Below are positions 31,813-41,846 of a stretch of DNA of 64,000 nt, piece by piece. The stretch lies in NCBI RefSeq assembly GCF_000313135.1, contig NW_004457671.1:167776-231775 (forward strand). Direction: 5' to 3'. Every line of letters begins with the position of its first letter. Positions within the stretch are counted from its first letter, which is position 1. The notes under the pieces were generated by a model that saw nothing but the letters and a program-made list of their open reading frames with translations, did no database searches and was not told where the DNA came from. Source of the stretch: Acanthamoeba castellanii str. Neff (lineage: Eukaryota > Discosea > Longamoebia > Acanthamoebidae). Position numbers and translations under genes: made by a program.

Positions 31813-34634
31813 GTGCAGTGGCACGGAGGTCTGTACGCAGCCCATCCTCCTTCCTTTGCCAACCGTCCCGACATTGAGTACGGGAACAAGAGTACGCACC
31901 ACACCCGCCTCCCTCCTCTCCGACCCCCCCCCCCATCACCATCTCACCTGACCTTGCCGCGGTCCTCCAGTCATCTTGGGCAGCGAGGTGTTGGGGCGGC
32001 TGGGAGGGCTCGTGGAAGAGGCCAGCCCTCTGCTCTTCCAGGTGGCCAGCTTCTCCTCCCCCAGTACGCTTGCCCCTCGCGTCACTGCAGTGGCTCTCGC
32101 TCATCAAGCACCACCACCCATCATCGATGCTGCAACGTTGCTTACCCGCGCGCGTGCGGTGTCGTGCGGCTCGACTACGTGCAGTGCTCACGGCCTTTGC
32201 TGGGGTGGCCGACTTCACTGCGCCCCACAGTTCGGTGGTGGTTCTCCCGCGCTGGGTAACGCTACGCGCCCGTCGTGCCCCCCGCCAGGTGTTGGATGGA
32301 CTGTGTGCACTCACGCGCAACGTGATCGGTTGGCGCACGCACAGATGATGGACAGCCTCGAGCTGAAGGACGGAGACGAAGTGCGAATCAACTTGGCCGC
32401 GCCGCCGCTGCCTCAAGGTTCGACCCCACGGTAAGGGCTTGGCGCGCGCGTTCTCCTGTCTGCCTTCACGCGCGCCTAACCTGCAATCGCACATGCATGC
32501 ACAATGCTCCTGTCCGGTGGTCATGGAATCAACGACATGTGTGTGTTGTGTTGTGTTGTGTTGTGTTGTGTTGTGTTGTGTTGTGTTGTGTTGTGTTGTG
32601 TGTGGTGTGAAGGCACGTTCGTGCGCCTGCGACCAAGCGACGGCGCGTGGGGCGCTCTCGAGAATCCCAAGGCCGTGTACGTGTGGAGTGGCCTCATCAT
32701 CGGCCTGTGCATTCGCGCTGCGCAGCCGAAGCATTCCAATTGACATTCTGGAACGTGTTTTCCTTCCTTTCCTCGCGCGCCAGGCTGGAGGAACACCTCT
32801 CCTACCATTACTGCAGTCTCACGCAAGGTATTCCACCATCAACACCCAATGGAATGCGCTATCACACGACTCAGTCTAATGTGGTATAAATGCGTGCAGG
32901 CACGGACGTGTGGATTCGGTGGCAGGACGTCGTTCACCGGCTGCATGTGGAAGAGTGCCAGCCGGCCGAATCCATTCAAATCGTCGAAGTGCGGCTCGAA
33001 GTCGACCTGCTGCCCGCTCCCCACTCCGGTCGAGAGGCAGACGTACGCGCAGCCGCCATACATCACACCCGCGACCCTTTTCGCTTGATTCCCGCTCGAT
33101 GCGGCCCATGTCTTGTTCCCTTCATCACTAACCCCCCCCCGGCGATTTCCCGCAACTACAGCGCGTGTGCGACTTGCAACTGGACAGCCCGCACGAAGCC
33201 ACAGTAGAGGCCAACCACTACACGCACTTTCGATTTGCGCCGCCTGACTCGCTTGATCGGATGGACCTGCGGGTCGTGGTGGTACGGTGATTCACTCTGC
33301 GCCCTTTGATACCCACAACGACGTACGCGCGGTGGTCGTACAGGTTTCACTTACACGCCGTATCGGGTGCTGCCAGGAGGGTATTGAGGGAGACCCGGAC
33401 GTGTACGCGAGTCTCGTGAGCAAGCAGCCCACCCTGGCGGATCACGAGTGGATGGCCGCCGACACGGGGAGCGTGCAGCTGACGATACCACCCAGCAGCG
33501 ACAACGGACGGTAATGCGAACACACACACACACACACACACACACTTCCACCAGTGAGTGTACACGTCGCTCGACTGATGCACCAAACCCTGGACTGGCA
33601 TTGGTTGGCATCAGACGAGGGGTGGTCTACGTCGGCGTCAACGGATACAAGGCCCCCGCACGGTTCCGCATCACGATCACTGCACACCCTCGTACCGCCT
33701 TCTCTGATGCGTTGCCCTCTTATCTCCACCAGTCCTCTTGTGCCCAACCACTTCTTTTGCTGCTGCTGCTGCAGATCAGGAGCCATCCGGGCTGCCAGAT
33801 GAAACTGCAGCGAGCGAGGCGAAGCGCTGTTCCAATTGGTACACCTACCTCACTTAGGCTCAGCCTGTGTTGCTATCGCCCACACTCACACGCACACGCA
33901 TCGCCACACCGGTGCTAGCCTTCGGTGCGTGCCACCGGAAAGCTTTGAGCGGCACGAGGCCTTCTGTCAGCGCGCCAACTACCGCTGCACCGTGCCCGGG
34001 TGCGGTCAGGTATGGCGTGTGTTCCCTTCCCTTCCCGCCTCGCCCATTGAGCCCATTCACTTAGCCATGTGTGCCTCCCCCGTATGCGCAGGTGATGCCT
34101 CTCGGGGAGATGGCCAAGCACGCTGACCTGCGACACTCACCCGTACGCGATTCGCCCATACAACTACTCCCTCCGCGCTGCACTCACCTCCACCACTTTC
34201 CGTACCCAATTGTTGTGTGTAGCTGGCGTGCATGTGCGGCGCCGAGCTGGCACTCGATGACTTGCGAACGCACAAGCGACGCGAATGTCCGCAGCGGTAA
34301 GCACTGCTCTTGCCTCTCCAGAAGGTCCTTCTCGTTGCTGTGATTGCACAATCACGTGGCTTGATCGCCTAGTCGGCCTTCTTTAGGTTGGTGGCGTGCT
34401 TCTTTTGCGAGAACGACTTCACCGCTGAAATCTTGCCTGATCACTCCGTGCGATGCGGGGCCTCCACCGCTCCGTGCCCCGTGTGCAGCGTTCGGTTCAC
34501 CCTCGCCAGTACCATCACCATTCCACCCTCTTCGCTTTCGTTCGCTCGCTTGGTACTCACCCGATCCCCGTCCATCAGGTCTCCCCGCCCACACCGAGAC
34601 ACAAGGCGCAGCTGGGCAGCAAACAGGAATGTGA
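31813..34634 (+). CDS. UFD1-domain protein with C-terminal zinc fingers
   Basis: The protein matches the N-terminal substrate/ubiquitin-binding domain of UFD1, the CDC48/p97 adaptor. Family landmarks in order are RPDIEYGNK, ILGSEVLGRLG, MDSLELKDGDEVRINL, FVRLRPSDGAWGALENPKAV, LEEHLSYHYCSLTQGTD and ESIQIVEVRLEVDLLPAP. Instead of the UFD1 tail it continues with a separate beta-rich region and then cysteine/histidine-rich modules: FERHEAFCQRANYRCTVPGC, LACMCGAELALDDLRTHKRR, and VACFFCENDFTAEILPDHSV followed by CPVC. This resembles plant UFD1-family proteins with TRAF-like zinc fingers. At least ten short exons. The start is unresolved because no ATG opens the first visible exon (31813 is only the edge of the frame), and the last exon is tentative. 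Confidence 0.78.
32539..32602. repeat. (GTGTT)n intronic repeat
   Basis: About a dozen 5-bp TGTGT-type units lie in an intron of the UFD1-like gene, upstream of the exon encoding TFVRLRPSDG. Non-coding. Confidence 0.85.
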
Positions 34635-34939
34635 CGTATTTACGCGCATTCCTTAGATGGAATGCGAACAATGGTTCAAATAGCGAAACATTCGCCGGGA
34701 AAAGGGAAGCAGGCAGAGGTGCGAGTTCGGGAGACGAGGAGACATGTTCCAGGAGCCGGCACTTCAAAAGGATGCGCGATTGCGTGAGGGCGCACAAACA
34801 CCAACGCCACGTCGCGCAAACGGAAAGCGAAGCCTACTCGCCGTGAGCGATCGCCCCCCTGCCCGACTTCACTTCTATCTGGCTCTTCTTCCTCCTCTCT
34901 ACCTGCAGCATAACGCACAGCAGATTATATAGAGCCACC
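34635..34939. other. Intergenic region with a short hairpin
   Basis: 305 bp between the UFD1-like stop and the ankyrin gene ATG. Near the upstream gene is an inverted repeat, CGCATTCC...GGAATGCG, at 34645-34666 with a 6-base loop. The rest has no recognised element; a CT-rich stretch precedes the ATG. Confidence 0.4.
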
Positions 34940-36680
34940 ATGTCAAAGGACAAGAAGGTAGCCAAGGAAGTAGCGCAACTCACTAGTACGTTTAGCCCGC
35001 TCTGCTCGCCGTTCTGTGGCTCTGCTTGCTCTGTAGAGGCGCTGACAACTCTTGCCTACCAGGTGCCGACAAGGACGAGCTGGTGGAGGTGGGCTTGTTC
35101 TACGCCCTGTGCATTGCCGCCCAGCAAGGAAACACCGACAAGGCACGACCCTTCCAAATCCCTTCTCTTCACCATCCATGCGGATAGCTTATGTGCCCTG
35201 CCTCCTCTACTGAAGTGCAGGTGGAGTATTGGGTGGACAAGGGTGCCGACGTGACGGGTGCTGACTATGATAAGCGTACGCCCCTACACATTGCTGCTGC
35301 AGACGGGCACCTCAAGGTCGTCAAGTTCCTCGTGCGGAAGGGGGCCAGCGTCAACGCGGAGGACAGGTGTGCAACCGACTGCGCTCCTCGACTTCCCTAC
35401 TCGCCTCCACACCACTGGTGTGCTGACGCAGTCTTGTGTTACCTCCAGGTTTGGCGGCACGCCCATGTCCGACGCCATCCGAGGGAGGCACTACGACATC
35501 ATGAACTACCTGCAGGGCAAGGGCGGCGAAAGGCCCGAGATGGAAGTTGACGCTCTCGTCACCAAGCTCCTCACCGCCGCGGCTGCTGGCGACGTGAAGA
35601 AAGTCAAGGAAGCCCTCGACGACGGCGCTAACGTCAACGGCGCGGTATGACCCTCACAACTCCTCCACTTGATCGCACCACGTGCGCGTAGTTCACTCAC
35701 ATGGGAGTGCGTCGCTTTCTTCTCCAGGACTACGACAAGCGAACCCCAATGCATGTGGCTGCCTCTGAGGGCAAGCTCGAGGTGTTGAAGCTGCTCGTCT
35801 CCAAGGGCGGTGACGTCAACCCGGAGGACAGATGGCAGAGGACCCCGCTCAGCGATGCCCTAGAACACCGGCACCAAGAGGTGCGAATGCAAACACGAGT
35901 TCTTCGGCGTCGGCTCGGTTACGAGATAGGTGTGCACTGCCTTACCTGCACGCTTTGCCTACGTTGGTTCGCAGGTGGTCGCATATCTCGAGTCGGTGGG
36001 CGCCCGCGCCAAGCTGAAGGTGACCGACATCATCTCGCAGCTCTGCAATGCGGCGGCCAAGGGAGACTTGGCTGTGATCGAGAAGCTGATCAACATGGGC
36101 CTCGACCCGAACACTTCCGTACCGCTCCCAACACCCTGCGTACTAGCAGTCTCTCCACGCATCGGCTCATCTCTTGTATGCTCGCGACCCGCAGGATTAC
36201 GACGGCCGAACTGCTCTTCACATCTCCGCTGCCGAGGGCCACCTCAAGCTGGTGCAGTACCTGGTGGCCGAGGGAGCCAAGGTCAACATCACCGATCGAT
36301 GGAGGGAGACTCCGCTGTCCGACGCTCTGCGTCATGGACACGACGATGTGGCCACGTTCCTGAAGGGCAAGGGAGGAGTACGTGGCCCCTTTTCTCTCGC
36401 TTTTGCAGAGGAGAGCTAACACTATAGTACCGACTGCAGAAGCTGAAGAACACCAAGAACGCCAAGCCCTTCAAGTTCGTCAAGGAAGAGCCGCAAGACG
36501 GTGGCGAATACTTTGTTTCGCAGAAGAAGCCCTCCAAGCCGAGAGGCAGCAGGACCAGGTACCTTCCCCTCCCTCCCTCTCGCTCGAGTGATGCCGCTAC
36601 CGGTAGGGCGAGCTCACGCTGCTTCTGCCGCGCCTCTCTTCTGCAGCCCTCGCAACTCAGGCGAGTGCATCATGTCCTAA
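34940..36680 (+). CDS. Ankyrin-repeat protein
   Basis: The protein contains three homologous blocks, each an ankyrin pair followed by a helical spacer. Block starts are YDKRTPLHIAAADGHLKVVK, YDKRTPMHVAASEGKLEVLK and YDGRTALHISAAEGHLKLVQ. Each continues with a GA.VN..DRW..TPLSDA unit and a YLxxKG-type end. The spacers contain LVTKLLTAAAAGDVKKVKE and ISQLCNAAAKGDLAVIEKL. Block boundaries coincide with exons, so the gene appears to have grown by exon duplication. The DRW..TPL unit resembles the ankyrin tails of glutaminase and asparaginase proteins, but no enzyme domain is present. The Lys-rich C-terminus ends SPRNSGECIMS. It is probably an adaptor; partner unknown. The stop is at 36678-36680 after a small last exon. 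Confidence 0.88.
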
Positions 36681-36940
36681 GGCCGCAGCCCATTCCCGTT
36701 TTTTCATTCCACCACTTGTACATGGCGGCTCCTCCCTCCTCGACTTCACTCACCCCTTCCACCGGCACCCCCCCCCAAACAACGACACCAAGTTTCCAAT
36801 AGAAACCGGACGCAGTTTTTGAACGTCTCTCTTTTGAACGTCTTGTATCTCTCTCGTGAAACTGTTACCAGTTGGTTGGTCTGTGGGGAGTGTGGTGGTA
36901 CATGGGTGGCTCAAAGGGGCGAACACAGCAGATCCTTCCT

Positions 36941-39900
36941 TCATAGCGGTGGTGGTGGTGGTGATGATGACGGCGGTGGGCCGAGCAGGTCGGCAGCGAT
37001 TCGTTTCCACTCGTCGCGCACCTGGCCCAGCTCTGGCGCTGCGCCCAGGCCCTCCCCTGCGCACACAGAGAGCTTGAGTGAGTCCGCGCTCCCGTAAAGA
37101 GAAGAGAAGAGAAGAGAAGAGAAGAGGAGGTGTAGGTACCGGAGGCGAGGACCTGGGAGATGTCGTCCCGGTTGTCGTAGGCCAGCTTGCCCAGGCAGTG
37201 CCGCGTGTCGCTCTCACTGCCATCGAGCGTGTCCTCGTCGCCTCGCTGCACCTCGTCGGTCCCAATCGTCTGCACGCGCGGCGGAATGTAGCAGCAGCAG
37301 CAGCAGTAGTCATTTATGAGGGTGTCCGCGCACACAGTGAAAAAGGAGGCGGTACCGAAAGGAGGCGGAGATAGTCGCGCACGGGAGCTTCGTTCTCAGC
37401 CAGGAACGGATTGAAGGGGATCATGTAGGTCTCTTTCATGCCGAACGACAGCCCGTTCGCCAGCTGATCGATTCCTCAATGGTCAGATGTTGTCTGGGCA
37501 ACGATCGTGTGCATGTGTGTGTGGGCGGTGGTGGTGGACCAACCTGCTGCAAAACTTTGGAGACGAGGACCAGCGCTCGCTTGGCGGGCTGCGTCAGGAT
37601 GCCGTCGTCTGCACAGGTACGTAGGCGTGAGCATGACGCGCCACCACTACCAAAACACGATCGCCGTGGTGGAAACACGACGACGATGATGGCAGTGATG
37701 GCGATGCGGTGGGTGAGTCCGGGGGGGAAAGGGTACCGACGAGGGCGAACCCCTCAGGCGCGAGCAGGGCCGGGCACAGGAAGCGCAGGAAAAAGTACCC
37801 TTCAGAGAGAGCAGAGAGAGTACAGAGAGAGCAGATCCCGCCCATCAAACCAACCGTAAACAAGAGATCAGACTGGCGCCTGGAGTTATGTGGGGGGGAG
37901 GGGCTGGTACCGCCCACGACGGAGGTGATGGCGTCGGGGTACTTGGCGGACACCACGTGGGCCAGCTCCTGGCAGATCTCCCGGATCGACCTGCGACGGG
38001 GCAGTGGTGGTGGTGCATTGGATATGGATGGATGGATGGATGGATGGATGGATGGATGGATGGATGGATGGATGGGCATCAATCAATCGAACGGAGGTGA
38101 TCGATGGAAGGAGGGGGGGTGATTGGGGGGGAGTACATGGGGCAGTAGTGGATGGAGGTGCGGAGGGCGTGGAGGACCTGCGACGCCACGAACAGGACGT
38201 TCTGGGTGTTCTGGGCCAGATCGACCACCACGCCCGGGCCTTCCGATTCCTCGAGCGCGTGGGATTCACCTGTTTCATCGCACGCACGTGTGAATATTCC
38301 GAATGCGCATCCCACAAGGAGACACCAGTAGAAACATCACCAGCCACGACCACCACCACCAGCCACCACCAGCCACCACCACCTGCTCCATCGGCCAGGA
38401 AAGGTATGGGAGGAGAAGGGCACGTACCTCGAAGTTGGTTTCGGTGGCGATCTCACACACCTGCGCCACGATGGGGTGCAGCACGCGTCGCAGGTACCTG
38501 GATACGATAAGATGTGTTATGATGTGATACGTTCACGTACCACGGTTGATGCATCCCACCATCCACCACCGATCAGCCCCAACACGTCAGCCACCAACCA
38601 ACCAGCCCACACCACCACCGCTCGTCCACACAACAAGGAAAATAAGGAAAACAAGGAAAATGGGGTGGGGGGGCACGTACGATCGGCCGACCAGCTGGAG
38701 GTGCTTGGAGAGGAGCGCCGAAAGCATGTTGTTGCTCCGCAGCAGCGTGCCCGGCTCCGCTGGAGGTAAAAAGAAGGGGAAGGGAACGCGTGAGGCCCGG
38801 CCCATCAACAACACCACGATGCCGGCGGCGGCAGCATGTGTGTGTGTGCGTGCGTGTGTGCGTGCGTCGTGTGTGTTGTACCGGTGGCGTCGACCTCGGC
38901 GCGGATGAGGTGGCCGAAGAGGGCCAGCATGACGCCCCGCCCTGTGAAGTAGTGTACAAATGCCGTCGTCGCCTGGCAGATCCCACAAATAAAAACCCGC
39001 CACCATCGACCAATGGCCATTGAGTGACACCACAGCCAGGACCACTTACCACTTACCACCAGCCACCACGACCACCAGCCGCCACCACGAGGAGGAGCAG
39101 GCACGTGGGGGCGTACCTGATCCCTGTCCCCTCTCTTTACAACCCCGCTCAGCACGCGCGCCATCACCAGGTCCTCCCGCCCCAACACCTGCATTGGTGA
39201 CCACCATCCGAGCGCCGCCTGACGTCAGTACACGATGCACGATGCACCCACCCCCCACCCAAACACCTCCGAGTTGCGTTGGTCGGGGGTGGGGGGTCGA
39301 GGGGCGCACCTGGAACCATCGGTGGTAGGCGTCGGCGTTGGTCCGACACTCCTCGGCCGACAGCAACCGCTCGCCCTTGCCCGCCGCCATGGCGCCCGCT
39401 GCTCCTGCGTCCTTGGCCTCCTTCTTGTTCTTCTTCCAAAAGCCCTTGCGCTCCTTCTCCTTCTTCTTCTCCTGCACCACACGGCACGCACGGCGCACAC
39501 GACACACACGACACACATGACACACACGACACACACGACACACATGACGTATGCACAGATGGGGCATATCAGACGATGCTGACAAAACTGTAAAATAGGC
39601 GGGGCGTGGGTACCTTGTTGTTGTTGTTGTTCTTGGCCGCCTTCCTGTCGGCCTTGTCCGACGATCGGAGGTCGCGCGAGGGCTTGAGCGTGGACGACGT
39701 CCCGCCGGTCTTGGCCCGCACCCTGCCACCACACGAATCACACCACGAGTCAGCGCCGCCGATCGACGGAGCGGGTGCAGGGGCGGCGCACCTGACGGAC
39801 GGGTGTACGCCGAGGCACATGGACATCATGCCGAGGCCGCCGCCACCACTGCCCAGCGAAAACCCGCTGTCCACGCCGTCGCCGTCGCTGCTGTCGTCGT

Positions 39901-41667
39901 CGCTGCCCACCTGCACGGCCGCCCGCCTCAACTCGCCCATGGACCGCGGCTGGTCCTCCATCGTCTTGGCTTGCACTTAGAAGAAGAAGAAGAAGATCAT
40001 CAGCTGGCAGCTCTCTATCCATCCAAGCAAGCGGTTGGAAGAGAGGGGGGGGGCAGAGGTGGTACGTTGGATGGGGTCGAAGGGCCGGACGAGGGTCTTG
40101 CGCAGGGTGGCCGGGTCGTACGAGCGGCTGCGCCGGTGGCCCGGACGCGGCTTGAGGGTGGGCTTGGCCGACGCCGGCGGGATGGGCGGCGGCAGCCTGC
40201 CCCGCGCCGCCGCCGTCGTGCCGGTTGCGGTGCCGGGAGGCGACGCGGCCATCGCGCCACGGCCCACGCCGGGGGCCGCCGACAGCGAGGAGACAAGGGC
40301 GGGCCGCTGGTGGTGCGTGACGGGCCGCTCGATCACCGACCCGTAGATGTTGGTGGCGGCGGCGGCGGCGGTAGTGGTGCTCGGCCAAGGCTCCGCATTC
40401 TCCTCCGCGTCGCCCGCGTAGCCGCCGCTGCCGCTGCTGCTGTTGTTGTCTGTGTCGGTTGCCGGCGGCAGGGTGGTGCCGGGCTTGGGGGCGGCTCCGA
40501 CGCCGGGCGCGTGGCGGGGAACCACGGCCGGGCGAGGCGGCACCTGCGCCCGCGTCTTGAAGGGCACCGGCGGAGGCGCGCCCCTCCCGATAGCCGCAAA
40601 CGAAACGGTGGCGGCGGCCGACGACGAGGAGGACGATGACGCCGAGGAGGAGGAGGAGGAGTCAGCCGGTGTTGTGATCTGTGGGAAGAGCACGGGTGTG
40701 CGCAGGAGGGGCGCCGACATGGTGCTCGCGGGGTCGGCGGCGGCGAGAGCGATAGGAGCGGCGGCGGCGAGGGGGTGATGGTGGGGAGGGGTGCTGGGGC
40801 GCCCCGGCGGGGTGATGGTGGACAGCGCGGGCGAGGAGCGGGAGACGGGAGACGCCCGCGAGAGCTGGGGACGCGGCGGAACCGGAATGCGGGAGTCCGC
40901 CGGCCCCACGCGGCCCGGCGAAATGGAGGGCCCAGCCCGCGCCGCCGTCGCTGGCGCCGATGACGATGACGATGCCGACGATGGTGGCGGCGCGCCGCCT
41001 CCGTCCGGCTGGACGGGCACTCCGTGAGGGACCGCCACCGACACCGGCGGCGGCGGCGCAGAGGAGGCGATGTGGGGAGGAAGGCTCGGCTGAGAGAGCG
41101 CTGCGGCTGCCGATGCCCGCGGCGGCTGCGTGGCCTCCGCAAGAGAGGGCGAGGGCACGAAGGGCACACCGGGGTCCGCGAGCACGGCGGCCCCTGCAGA
41201 GCCCGACCTCCCGCCCGTGCCGTACCCGGCTGCTGGCCGCGGCCAACACACAACTCAGTCATTATTTTCTTGTATTATATAACTGATTATTATGATTATT
41301 TATAATTTAAAATGAAATAATTGAATTAATAACAAGAGTGGGAGGCAGATACACCACGGCATTCCTGAACTACGGAAAAGTGAAAAGCGACAAAAAGAGC
41401 GAAGGGGAGAACGAAGAGGAACGAGAGAGAGAACAAAAGGGCAGGGAGGAAGGAGCTGAACGCACCTCGAGGAGGCACGCGAGGGGGCACGGCCGGCCGG
41501 CCGGCGGCGAAAGGAGAGGGGCCAGACGAGGTGGTGGTGGCAGGGAGGGGCGCCCCCGACGGAGACACGCCAGCTTCGTCGCCGGCTGACGCGGCGCGCA
41601 TGCGAGGGGGCGGGGCTGGAGGGGGCGGCCGTGTTCGTGGTACGGGCGGGCGGGCCGTGGCCTCCAT
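36941..41667 (-). CDS. Proline-rich RasGAP protein
   Basis: A Ras GTPase-activating protein. The long N-terminal part (41667 to about 40010) is low-complexity Pro/Ala/Ser sequence with several PPxP motifs, such as PPRPQLSR and [18 protein letters not shown], that could bind SH3 domains. A charged region follows ([17 protein letters not shown]). The RasGAP domain (about 39190-37370) runs [47 protein letters not shown] (its Arg aligns with the arginine finger of p120GAP), [33 protein letters not shown] (the FLR..CPA signature) and [20 protein letters not shown]. The C-terminus ends in a Pro run. The start is the first Met before the Pro-rich exon, 180 bp from the divergent neighbour. No PH, C2 or IQ domain was recognised. 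Confidence 0.88.
37097..37127. repeat. (AAGAG)n intronic repeat
   Basis: A short pentanucleotide purine tract lies in the intron before the last exon of the RasGAP gene (pyrimidine-rich on the coding strand, so it may aid 3' splice-site recognition). Confidence 0.7.
38024..38075. repeat. (ATGG)n intronic repeat
   Basis: About 12 tandem 4-bp units lie in a RasGAP intron. The same tetranucleotide occurs at the BSD gene start (27759-27782). Confidence 0.85.
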
Positions 41668-41846
41668 CTTCTTCACACAAAGGCGCGACCGCCAAGGTTG
41701 TAGTGTGCCTTTCTTTTGAATTTGTTCCCTTGTGCGATGTCCCGTAATTAGTGGCTGTTGGGTTGCTTGATTGCTCCGGCATGCCAACCACGCGATCGAC
41801 CGGAAATTAGCAAGGAAAAGAAGAAGAAAAAAGATGCAGATAAAAG
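41668..41846. promoter_or_regulatory. Compact bidirectional promoter region
   Basis: Only 179 bp separate the divergent ATGs of the RasGAP gene (-) and the CxxCxxCC-domain gene (+). Any promoter elements and both 5' UTRs must fit here or overlap. No TATA box was seen; the sequence is less GC-rich than the flanks. Confidence 0.55.

Noticed and set aside
40333..41262. Arg/Pro-rich alternative frame over the RasGAP Pro-rich region
   Set aside because: The neighbouring frame encodes the Pro/Ala/Ser region with PxxP motifs and connects by splice sites to the RasGAP exons.
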